From a virus: a stretch of DNA of 64,000 nucleotides. This document shows, piece after piece, positions 57,190-64,000 of this stretch. Where the stretch lies: positions 1 to 64,000 of IMG/VR virus record IMGVR_UViG_3300032282_005862; one strand, given 5' to 3'. The translations under genes were made by a program, and so were the position numbers. Each line of letters opens with the position of its first letter. Position 1 is the first letter of the stretch. The notes below the pieces were generated by a model that was not told the origin of the DNA, searched no databases, and was given only the letters and a program-made list of their open reading frames with translations.

Positions 57190-58674
57190 ATGATTTACTC
57201 CTTACAAGTAGAAAGACACGTATTAAGTGGTTTATTAAAGCATCAAGATCTTTTTGCGGATGTTGATGTATTTTTAACTGAAAATGATTTTTATAATGAT
57301 GTTCATTCATCAATATATACTGTATTTAAAAATATTAAGCATAAAGGTGAAAATGTAGATAAAGTCTTATTAGCTGAAAAGATTAAGAATCTTGGAATTA
57401 CATTCAAAGACGAAATTAATATATTTGATTATATTGATAATTTAAGCTTCTCACAGATTACAGAAGAAGCCACAATGAACGCTTGTAAAGAGTTAATTAA
57501 ATTAAGAGTCCGTAGAGAAATATCTCAAACAGCAGATAAATTAAAAGAATATGTAAATAAAAACTCCGAAGATTCAATGGATGAGATCATTGGTAAAATT
57601 GATCAAATTTATAATAAAAAGATATCATCATATTCAGAAAATGATGTGCCAATTAATATTTTTGAAGGAGTTGAAGATCTTGTTGAAGAAATTGGAAATA
57701 GCCCTAAAGAAGATACTGGTTTGATAACTCCATATTCTGAATTTAATAGAATGTATGGTGGTTTAAAGAATGGTAATATTTATGCAATTGCAAGTAGACC
57801 AGGTCAAGGAAAATCAACTTGGTTAAATGATATCTGTTTTAAAACTTCAATTAATCCTAAAAATAAAACTAAAACTCTTATTCTTGATACTGAAATGCAA
57901 ACAGTAGATATTCAATTAAGAATGGTTGCGTCTTTAAGTGGAGTTCCAGTTTGGTATCTTGAAACTGGTAATTGGCGTAAAAATGAAGAAATGACAAAAA
58001 AAGTAAGAGAAGCTTGGGATAAAGTTAAAAAATATGAATACTTTCATTATCATGTAGGCAATAAAAATATTGATCAAGTATGCTCTATTATTCGTAGATG
58101 GTATCTTTCTAAAGTTGGCAGAGGAAATCAAGCTATGATCGCTTATGATTATATTAAATTAACTGGAGAAAAAGTAGGTCAAAATTGGGCAGAACATCAA
58201 GCAATTGGAGATAAGATTGATAAACTTAAAAGAATCTCAGAAGAAATTCATTGTCCAATTATTACTGCTATGCAATTAAATCGAACTGGTGAAAGTTTTA
58301 ATAGAAAAGGTTCAGAAGTTGTGGATGATAGCTCTGTAATTTCTCTTTCGGATAGATTACAATGGTTTGCGTCATTCGTAGCAATCTTTAGAAGAAAAAC
58401 TTTAGATGAGATTACTCTTGATGGCCAAACATTTGGAACGCATAAATTGATTCCAACTAAAACTAGATTCCAAGGAAAAGATGCAGCTGGTCATCAAGAT
58501 TTAGTTAGAAGACTAGATTGTACTGGTAAAGAAATATGGTCACAAAATTATTTAAATTATAATGTTCAAAACTTTAATATTGAAGAAAGAGGATCACTCG
58601 CAGATGTAGCAGAGCGTCAAAGAGAACAATACGAACTTAATGATGCAAATGCAAATGACGGAGAATTATTATGA
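57190..58674 (+). CDS. dnaB: Replicative DNA helicase (DnaB-like)
   Basis: N-terminal helical domain (about 1-150) for hexamer and primase contacts, then a RecA-like core with Walker A SRPGQGKST (about 203-211) and Walker B-type ILDTEM. The Q/R segment TAMQLNRTGE and arginine-rich region follow. 494 aa is typical of DnaB. Unwinds phage DNA at the fork with the primase (59315). ThyX overlaps the end. Confidence 0.93.
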   Translation: MIYSLQVERHVLSGLLKHQDLFADVDVFLTENDFYNDVHSSIYTVFKNIKHKGENVDKVLLAEKIKNLGITFKDEINIFDYIDNLSFSQITEEATMNACKELIKLRVRREISQTADKLKEYVNKNSEDSMDEIIGKIDQIYNKKISSYSENDVPINIFEGVEDLVEEIGNSPKEDTGLITPYSEFNRMYGGLKNGNIYAIASRPGQGKSTWLNDICFKTSINPKNKTKTLILDTEMQTVDIQLRMVASLSGVPVWYLETGNWRKNEEMTKKVREAWDKVKKYEYFHYHVGNKNIDQVCSIIRRWYLSKVGRGNQAMIAYDYIKLTGEKVGQNWAEHQAIGDKIDKLKRISEEIHCPIITAMQLNRTGESFNRKGSEVVDDSSVISLSDRLQWFASFVAIFRRKTLDEITLDGQTFGTHKLIPTKTRFQGKDAAGHQDLVRRLDCTGKEIWSQNYLNYNVQNFNIEERGSLADVAERQREQYELNDANANDGELL

Positions 58675-59327
58675 ATGTAGATTTAATATCAATTACAAAA
58701 CCAGAAATTAAAGGAATTAAAAATCCAGAAGATTTAGTAGCATTTTGTGCTAGAGTTAGTAATCCATCTAATCAAATGAATGTAGAAACTGCTCCCAAAT
58801 TATTAAAATTCTTAATAAAGCATAAACATTGGAGTCCATTTGAACTTGTTGATATGTGCGTTGAGATAAAAACTAGTAGAGGAATTGCAGCTCAAATTCT
58901 TAGACATAGATCATTTAGCTTCCAAGAGTTTAGTCAAAGATATAGTATTGCAAACGAATTTGAAGATGTTGAGCTTCGTTTGCAAGGAGATAAAAATAGG
59001 CAAGTGGGAGAGATTCTTATGCCCACAAATACGGATGCATACGATAAAATTAATGAACTTCTAGTAGAATCTTTATCTCTTTCACAACATTGTTATGATA
59101 CAATGATTGAAAACGGAGTAGCAAAAGAAGTAGCAAGAATGATATTACCCTTGAGTACTCAAACCACAATGTATATGAAAGGATCTTTAAGAAGTTGGAT
59201 TCATTATATTGAATTGAGAACCGAACAAAATACCCAAAAAGAACATAGAATGATTGCTGAAAAATGTAAAAAAATCTTTATTAAAGAATTTCCTATAATA
59301 AGCGAGGCATTAGAATGGATCAAGTAA
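58671..59327 (+). CDS. thyX: Flavin-dependent thymidylate synthase
   Basis: The ThyX signature RHRSFSFQEFSQRY (about 77-90) is present, with IHYIELRTEQNTQKEHR near the end contributing dUMP/FAD binding. It methylates dUMP to dTMP with FAD and folate. The deaminase at 33485 would supply dUMP. 218 aa is normal. Overlaps the primase start by 13 bases. Confidence 0.94.
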   Translation: MNVDLISITKPEIKGIKNPEDLVAFCARVSNPSNQMNVETAPKLLKFLIKHKHWSPFELVDMCVEIKTSRGIAAQILRHRSFSFQEFSQRYSIANEFEDVELRLQGDKNRQVGEILMPTNTDAYDKINELLVESLSLSQHCYDTMIENGVAKEVARMILPLSTQTTMYMKGSLRSWIHYIELRTEQNTQKEHRMIAEKCKKIFIKEFPIISEALEWIK

Positions 59328-60220
59328 ATGTTTATCAAATTTTAACTGATTTAGGATATAAGTTAAAAGATTTTGGAAAAGAGTATAGAGCTAAACCCCT
59401 TTATAGAGATAGCGATAATGACACTGTGTTAAAAATTTACAAAGATACTGGTCATTGGTTTGATTTTAAAGAAAATATTAGTGGCGATTTTAGTTCATTA
59501 GTGGGAATGACATTAAAACTAGAAGATCCGAATAAAGCTAAAGAATGGTTAAAAGATAAAAATTTTGCATTTCATCAACCTAAAGAAATTTCCAAACCAC
59601 TTCTTAAATCAACAAAAAAGTTTGATTTGGATCTTTTATCTAATTTAGAAAACGATAATTCATATTGGAATAAAAGAGGCATTAATAATGAGACTCTTGA
59701 TCAATTTAAAGGTGGAGTAGGAAAAGCTGGAAAAATGAAAAACAGATACGTTTTCCCTATATTTGATATTAAAAATAATATTATAGGATTTTCTGGTAGA
59801 GATATTACAAATCTTTCTAAAATTAAGTGGAAGCATCTTGGAGAAAAAAGTGATTTTCTTTATCCATTATTTTTAAATTCAGAAGCTATACAATCTCAGA
59901 AAGAGATTATTCTTGTAGAAAGTATTGGCGATATGTTAAGTTTGTATCAAGCTGGAATTAAAAATATTTTAGTAACATTTGGAACAAGTTTAAGTTTAGC
60001 AATTTTAAATTATTGTTTAAAGATTGATATGAAGAAAATTTATATTAGCCTAAATAATGATTCAGATAAAAACAACGCAGGTAATATTGGTGCAGAAAAA
60101 ACCTATTCAAGACTTAAAAGATATTTTGATGATAAACAATTAAAAATAGCCCTACCAAGTAAAAAAGATTTTGGAGAAATGAATAAAGAAGAAATATTAA
60201 CATGGAAAAACAATCTCTAA
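59315..60220 (+). CDS. DNA primase (DnaG-type TOPRIM)
   Basis: The N-terminal part (YRAKPLYRDSDNDTVLKIY...WFDF) has the CHC2-domain shape without the zinc ligands. The TOPRIM core follows with VESIGDML (about 199-206), the Glu of the metal site, and NNDSDKNNAG. 301 aa is compact. It makes RNA primers with DnaB; loss of the zinc finger is common in phage primases. Confidence 0.83.
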   Translation: MDQVNVYQILTDLGYKLKDFGKEYRAKPLYRDSDNDTVLKIYKDTGHWFDFKENISGDFSSLVGMTLKLEDPNKAKEWLKDKNFAFHQPKEISKPLLKSTKKFDLDLLSNLENDNSYWNKRGINNETLDQFKGGVGKAGKMKNRYVFPIFDIKNNIIGFSGRDITNLSKIKWKHLGEKSDFLYPLFLNSEAIQSQKEIILVESIGDMLSLYQAGIKNILVTFGTSLSLAILNYCLKIDMKKIYISLNNDSDKNNAGNIGAEKTYSRLKRYFDDKQLKIALPSKKDFGEMNKEEILTWKNNL

Positions 60221-60246
60221 AATAGTGGAGCAAAAAGGGTAAAAGT

Positions 60247-60254
60247 AGTGTAAT
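60247..60254 (+). promoter_or_regulatory. AGTGTAAT late-type motif
   Basis: AGTGTAAT starts 15 bases before the GIY-YIG ATG at 60262. Confidence 0.6.
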
Positions 60255-60261
60255 AATTTTT

Positions 60262-61026
60262 ATGGGATATATTTATAAAATAACAAATTTAATCAATAAT
60301 AAAATATATATTGGTAAAACTACTGCAGAAAACCCTACTAGAAGGTGGACAGAACACAAAAGCAAAGCCAACAAAAGCCCAAGAACACCAATAGAATTTG
60401 CTATTAAAAAATATGGATACCAAAATTTTAAATTTGAAATAATCTTAAAATCTAATAATAAAAATCTTCCAAAATTAGAAACAAAAAATATATTAAAATA
60501 TAATACTTTATCACCAAATGGATATAATTTGGAAATATATCAACCCAATAGAATTTTAACTAAAATTTCTATAGAAAAAATGAGTAAAAGCAATCAAGGC
60601 AAACTAAAGAGTAAAAATAAAACATCTAAATATGTTGGAGTTTATAAAGATAAAAACTCTATACATACGGAATTAAGACATAGAAATATCAAATATAAAA
60701 AAGCATTTTCTTCAGAGATCAAAGCATCTATAGCATATGATAAAATGGTTTTATTTCTATATGGGAATGAAGCAATTATAAATCATAAAAATAAAAAAAA
60801 TAAATGGTCAAAACAAAATTTAAAAAATTTTTATAATTTCTTTATTAAAAAAACTTCTAAAGAAGAATCTAATTTATACTATGATCCAAAAAGAAAAAAA
60901 TGGCAAGCTAGATTAAGATATAATAGTAAAACATTTCACCTAGGAAGATTTAAATCAAAAAAAGAAGCGATTAAAGCCAAAATAAAAAAAATGAAAGAAT
61001 TAAAAATTTATGACCCAGCAAAATAA
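60262..61026 (+). CDS. GIY-YIG homing endonuclease with AP2-like repeats
   Basis: GYIYKITNLINNKIYIGKTT at the N-terminus is the GIY-YIG catalytic motif. Two AP2-like DNA-binding units follow (SKYVGVYKDKN...KASIAYDKM; YYDPKRKKWQARLRY...HLGRFKSKKEA). It is a free-standing mobile gene inserted between primase and RecB-like genes, with its own late-type motif, and it overlaps the next gene by 17 bases. Confidence 0.87.
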   Translation: MGYIYKITNLINNKIYIGKTTAENPTRRWTEHKSKANKSPRTPIEFAIKKYGYQNFKFEIILKSNNKNLPKLETKNILKYNTLSPNGYNLEIYQPNRILTKISIEKMSKSNQGKLKSKNKTSKYVGVYKDKNSIHTELRHRNIKYKKAFSSEIKASIAYDKMVLFLYGNEAIINHKNKKNKWSKQNLKNFYNFFIKKTSKEESNLYYDPKRKKWQARLRYNSKTFHLGRFKSKKEAIKAKIKKMKELKIYDPAK

Positions 61027-61972
61027 AACTTTATCTGCTTCAAGAATAAAAACTCTTGAAACGTGTTCATGGACATATTGGTTAAATTATCATTTAAAAA
61101 TTCCACAAAGATCTAATGATGGAAGTGATCGTGGTACGATTTGTCATACTATTTTTGAATTACTATTAAATAAAAGACATCTTAAAAACTATAAAAGAAT
61201 TATAAAGAAAAATTCTATAGATGGCGATCAAGGGGTATCTAGGTTAGTTAAGAAGTTATCAATAAAAGTTAAACTCGATGAAAGTAATTATAAATTATTA
61301 AATGATATGATATTAGTTGGGCTTAAAAATGATTTCTTTGGCGAAGGTGGCGAAATAGTTAAACCAGAATATTCTTTTGATATTGTAAATGAAGAGCCTA
61401 AATACCATATTAAGGGTTTTATAGATAAACCCATTAAAATTAAAAAAGAAATGCATATAATTGACTATAAAAGCTCTAAATATAAGTTTAGGGGTGATGA
61501 CCTTGAAGCTAATATTCAAGCAATGATGTATAGCCTTGCAAGTAAGAAATTATGGCCTAAATTGAAGCCTATTGTTAAATTCTTATTTTTAAGATTTCCA
61601 AAACAGCCAATTCAAGAATTATCATTTGATGATAATCAAATTAAAGGATTTGAGCATTATTTAGAGCATATTAATGATTATATCAATAAGTTTAATGAAG
61701 AATCTGCAAGATCTAATTTTGCAGTAGATAATCAAAAAAATAAATGGATGTGTCAAGTTGGAGGATGGAAATGTCCATATAAAGACCCATATACATATTA
61801 TGTTAAAGTTAACAATGAAGGTGAAGTTGTAGAAACTAGTCTAGAAAATAATTTTAAAAATATGAAAGGATTTAAAATAGAAACTCGAAAATATGAAGGA
61901 TGTCCAAAATTTCAAACTAGTTTAGCTAAAGATGATTTTCTTGATAAATCAAAAGATGAATTTTTAGATTGA
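61010..61972 (+). CDS. PD-(D/E)XK exonuclease, RecB/Cas4-like
   Basis: SASRIKTLETCSWTYWLNYHLKIPQ at the start matches the RecB-family PDDEXK_1 N-terminus (an S-x-S-xxxxLxxCxxxYxxxY pattern), and IIDYKSSK (about 149-156) gives the catalytic D...ExK-type core (IDYKSS). No Fe-S cysteine cluster of Cas4 is evident. Likely a DNA-end processing nuclease in replication or recombination. Confidence 0.8.
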   Translation: MTQQNKTLSASRIKTLETCSWTYWLNYHLKIPQRSNDGSDRGTICHTIFELLLNKRHLKNYKRIIKKNSIDGDQGVSRLVKKLSIKVKLDESNYKLLNDMILVGLKNDFFGEGGEIVKPEYSFDIVNEEPKYHIKGFIDKPIKIKKEMHIIDYKSSKYKFRGDDLEANIQAMMYSLASKKLWPKLKPIVKFLFLRFPKQPIQELSFDDNQIKGFEHYLEHINDYINKFNEESARSNFAVDNQKNKWMCQVGGWKCPYKDPYTYYVKVNNEGEVVETSLENNFKNMKGFKIETRKYEGCPKFQTSLAKDDFLDKSKDEFLD

Positions 61973-62751
61973 TTACTATTAAAAAGTCTGCTATATTCAG
62001 TAAAATGATACCATTATTTAAATCGCATTATTCTTTAGGAAGATCTATTTTAACCCTTGAGGATAAAAGTGAGGCAGATGATTATCCAGATTCAATTATT
62101 CAAATAGCAAAAGAAAATAAACTTAAAGAGTTATTTCTTGTAGAAGATAATATGTCGTCTTTTCTAGAAGCATATACGAACACAAAAAACAATAATATTA
62201 AGTTAAATTATGGATTAAGAGTTACAGCCACGGAGTCGATTAATGATAAAACAGATGAATCTCGCCAGAAAAATTCAAAAATAGTTATATTCTTTAGGAA
62301 TAAACAAGGACATGAGCTTTTAACTAAATTATTTAGTATAGCAGCAAAAACTGGTTTTTATTATGAACCAAGGCTGGATTATGAAACTATCAAACAAAAC
62401 TGGACAGATGACTTATTACTTTGTATTCCATTTTATGATTCTTTTATATTCAATAATACTTTAAAAAACTTTATATGTATTCCACAATTTGATTTTACAA
62501 AACCTATAGTTTTTATTGAAGATAATGACTTACCATTTGATTTTATTGTTAAAAATAAAATTGAAAAATATGCCCAAGAAAATAATTTAGAACTTTACAA
62601 GACTAAAAGTATTTATTATAATAAAAGAAAAGATTTTAAAACATATCTTACATTCCGTTGTATAAATAATAGAAGTATTTTAAATAAACCAGAATTAGAG
62701 CATATGTCTACTAATGAATTTTCTTTTGAAAGCTATTTGGGAGCAAAATAA
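61969..62751 (+). CDS. DNA polymerase III alpha, separate PHP-domain piece
   Basis: MIPLFKSHYSLGRSIL and ELFLVEDNMSSFLEAY follow the start of DnaE (VHLHxHSxYS...; LAITDxxNLxGLVxFY), but several metal-binding His are missing, so the phosphoesterase site may be dead. The C-terminus LEHMSTNEFSFESYL matches the end of the DnaE PHP domain. The polymerase core is a separate gene at 63593, with an exonuclease gene between. TTG start at 61969 overlaps the previous stop; ATG 62005 is an alternative. Confidence 0.78.
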   Translation: MITIKKSAIFSKMIPLFKSHYSLGRSILTLEDKSEADDYPDSIIQIAKENKLKELFLVEDNMSSFLEAYTNTKNNNIKLNYGLRVTATESINDKTDESRQKNSKIVIFFRNKQGHELLTKLFSIAAKTGFYYEPRLDYETIKQNWTDDLLLCIPFYDSFIFNNTLKNFICIPQFDFTKPIVFIEDNDLPFDFIVKNKIEKYAQENNLELYKTKSIYYNKRKDFKTYLTFRCINNRSILNKPELEHMSTNEFSFESYLGAK

Positions 62752-63389
62752 TGGATGAGCATTTATTAAGATATAACAAGAAAAAGACTTTGGTATTTAT
62801 TGATTGTGAGACATTTAATCTTTGCCTTAACTTCTGCCACAATATTCCTTGGCAAATTGCTATGATTAAAGTTCAAGGTGATAAAAAAGTTGATGAAAAG
62901 AATTATTACCTTAAATGGCAAACAGATTTAAAGATTAGCCAAGACGCAGCAAGAATTACAAGATATGATCATAAAAAAGTTCAAAAAGAAGGACATGATC
63001 CAAAAGAAATATTTCCAACTATAAAAGATTGGTTAGATCATGCAGATTATATCGTAGGTCATAACACTCTTGGATTTGATATTTATTTAATTAAAGAGTA
63101 TTATAAGTATATGGGATGTAATTGGCACCATCTTATTAATAAATTTATTGATACCAATACTATAGCTAGAGGTATTAAATATGGAATACCATATAATCCA
63201 AAAGAAAGTTTAATTGAATATCAATACAAGATTTTTCATACAAGAAAAAAAGGAGTCAAGAGTTCTTTAACAGTTTTAGGTAAAGAAAATGGCATTGAAC
63301 ATGATTATGATAAATTACATGACGCAATAAATGATCTTGACTTAAATTTAAAAGTATGGAATAAATTGAAATGGCAGGTAGAAATTTAA
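62751..63389 (+). CDS. DnaQ-like 3'-5' exonuclease
   Basis: DEDDh nuclease: FIDCET (Exo I, about 17-22), VGHNTLGFDI (Exo II, about 102-111) and LHDAINDLDLN (Exo III, about 189-199, with H190 and D194/D196). Such enzymes proofread for Pol III. It lies between the two halves of alpha. 212 aa. Its start shares one base with the previous stop region. Confidence 0.88.
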   Translation: MDEHLLRYNKKKTLVFIDCETFNLCLNFCHNIPWQIAMIKVQGDKKVDEKNYYLKWQTDLKISQDAARITRYDHKKVQKEGHDPKEIFPTIKDWLDHADYIVGHNTLGFDIYLIKEYYKYMGCNWHHLINKFIDTNTIARGIKYGIPYNPKESLIEYQYKIFHTRKKGVKSSLTVLGKENGIEHDYDKLHDAINDLDLNLKVWNKLKWQVEI

Positions 63390-63390
63390 T

Positions 63391-63612
63391 ATGGCATCAT
63401 TAGACAATATTTACGATATGCTTCAAAATCTAGACGATTCTGGTATAGAATATTTACTTATAACTATTCAAAAAGGCAAGAAAACTGGAAAAGCAGATGT
63501 TTTCTTTTCATTAAAAGATAAGGCTTCTATGAAAATTCTTTCAACAGGATTAAATGAATTTAATAAAGAAATTGATAAGATAAATCAAAAGGATGAAGAT
63601 GACGAAGAATAA
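63391..63612 (+). CDS. Hypothetical replication-locus protein (73 aa)
   Basis: Small acidic-tailed protein (LLITIQKGKKTGKADVFFSL... to ...KDEDDEE). It overlaps the polymerase-core start by 20 bases. No motif; a polymerase accessory is plausible by position. Confidence 0.7.
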   Translation: MASLDNIYDMLQNLDDSGIEYLLITIQKGKKTGKADVFFSLKDKASMKILSTGLNEFNKEIDKINQKDEDDEE

Positions 63613-64000
63613 TACTTTAGAAGATAAAGCATTTTCATCAAAATTTCAAGATGTTGATCTTGGATTACATGGTGTTAGATTGCCAGAATTTACTATTGAT
63701 AGTCAATCTAAAAGGCATTTAAATCTTAGCGAAGATGTTTCAAATTATGACTTCCTAAGAGGTTTAGCTTTAAATGGATTTAAAGATCTAAATATAGATA
63801 AAAGTAATTCTGAGTATAAAAGATATGTTGATCGCGCAAAGTATGAACTTGAAACACTAAAAGAACTTGGGTTTATTGATTATATTTTATTGGTATGGGA
63901 TGTTATTAATTTTTGCAAAACCCATGATATTCCAGTTGGTTTAGGCAGAGGTTCTGCTGCTGGATCATTAATTTTGTATCTTATTGGAGTAACTAGAATT
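63593..64000 (+). CDS. DNA polymerase III alpha, core piece (partial)
   Basis: Opens at ATG 63593 (or 63599) and runs off the edge, 136 codons visible. LGLHGVRLPEFTID matches the DnaE segment just after the PHP domain, and PVGLGRGSAAGSLILYLIGVT near the end is the DnaE active-site region signature. The chain therefore lacks its PHP domain, which is encoded at 61969. Confidence 0.9.
   Translation, partial: MKMTKNNTLEDKAFSSKFQDVDLGLHGVRLPEFTIDSQSKRHLNLSEDVSNYDFLRGLALNGFKDLNIDKSNSEYKRYVDRAKYELETLKELGFIDYILLVWDVINFCKTHDIPVGLGRGSAAGSLILYLIGVTRI

Noticed and set aside
1-64000. Alternative genetic code (stop-codon reassignment)
   Set aside because: Core genes such as nrdA, dnaB, rIIA and ligase read through normally with all three stops used as terminators.
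1-64000. CRISPR array or integrase/attachment site
   Set aside because: No regularly spaced identical repeats and no recombinase gene were seen; the only tandem repeats are the short palindromes at 20815.

Overview
The window reads as part of the genome of a large, strongly AT-rich, strictly lytic-looking bacteriophage. Supporting genes are rIIA/rIIB homologues, a UvsX/RecA-like recombinase, DnaB helicase, primase, ThyX, class Ia ribonucleotide reductase, a T4 gp1-like dNMP kinase, deaminases, an ATP-dependent DNA ligase, UvdE, three tRNAs, a tmRNA, free-standing homing endonucleases and dozens of tightly overlapping small unknown genes. The standard genetic code fits every frame. No integrase, CRISPR array or rRNA was seen. 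Promoters of the canonical TTGACA-17-TATAAT type suggest a host with an ordinary sigma-70. Signal peptides and the LPS-type sugar genes suggest a Gram-negative host.

Layout. From 1 to 21.2 kb almost everything is on the minus strand: short overlapping unknown genes, then RuvB-like ATPase, rIIB, rIIA, DNA ligase, metallophosphoesterase and UvdE. From 21.2 to 25.2 kb there are plus-strand late-type genes, a decayed paralogue and tRNA-Ser, tRNA-Asn and tRNA-Thr. From 25.2 to 34 kb a minus-strand metabolic block holds adenylosuccinate synthetase, NrdB, NrdA, a glycosyltransferase, a sigma factor, dNMP kinase and a deaminase. From 34 to 41.7 kb the strands are mixed: an IMPDH/GMP reductase homologue, a second Cys-rich/nucleotidyltransferase pair, a membrane protein, an unassigned structured RNA, the tmRNA, and a glycine-rich putative adhesin. 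From 41.7 to 55 kb there is a plus-strand glycan locus of glycosyltransferases, methyltransferases and nucleotide-sugar enzymes. From 55 kb to the end the plus-strand replication block runs RecA, nuclease, DnaB, ThyX, primase, GIY-YIG endonuclease, RecB-like nuclease and a split DNA polymerase III alpha with a DnaQ-like exonuclease between its pieces.

Regulation. Two promoter types recur. Near-consensus sigma-70 promoters end about 6 bases before the start codon, so the mRNAs should be leaderless; they precede small unknown genes, ligase, purA, RfbH, recA-side and dnaB genes. A second motif, (A/T)GTGTAA(A/T), lies about 15-17 bases before start codons of structural-looking and late-type genes. 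It is a good candidate for recognition by the sigma-like protein encoded at 31817-32410.

Most interesting items: the structured minus-strand RNA with its own promoter (38421-38749), the tmRNA with an unusual tag, the split polymerase III, the duplicated Cys-rich/nucleotidyltransferase modules with a pseudogene copy, the purine-node enzymes, and the leaderless promoter architecture. All assignments come from reading motifs; no database search was possible.
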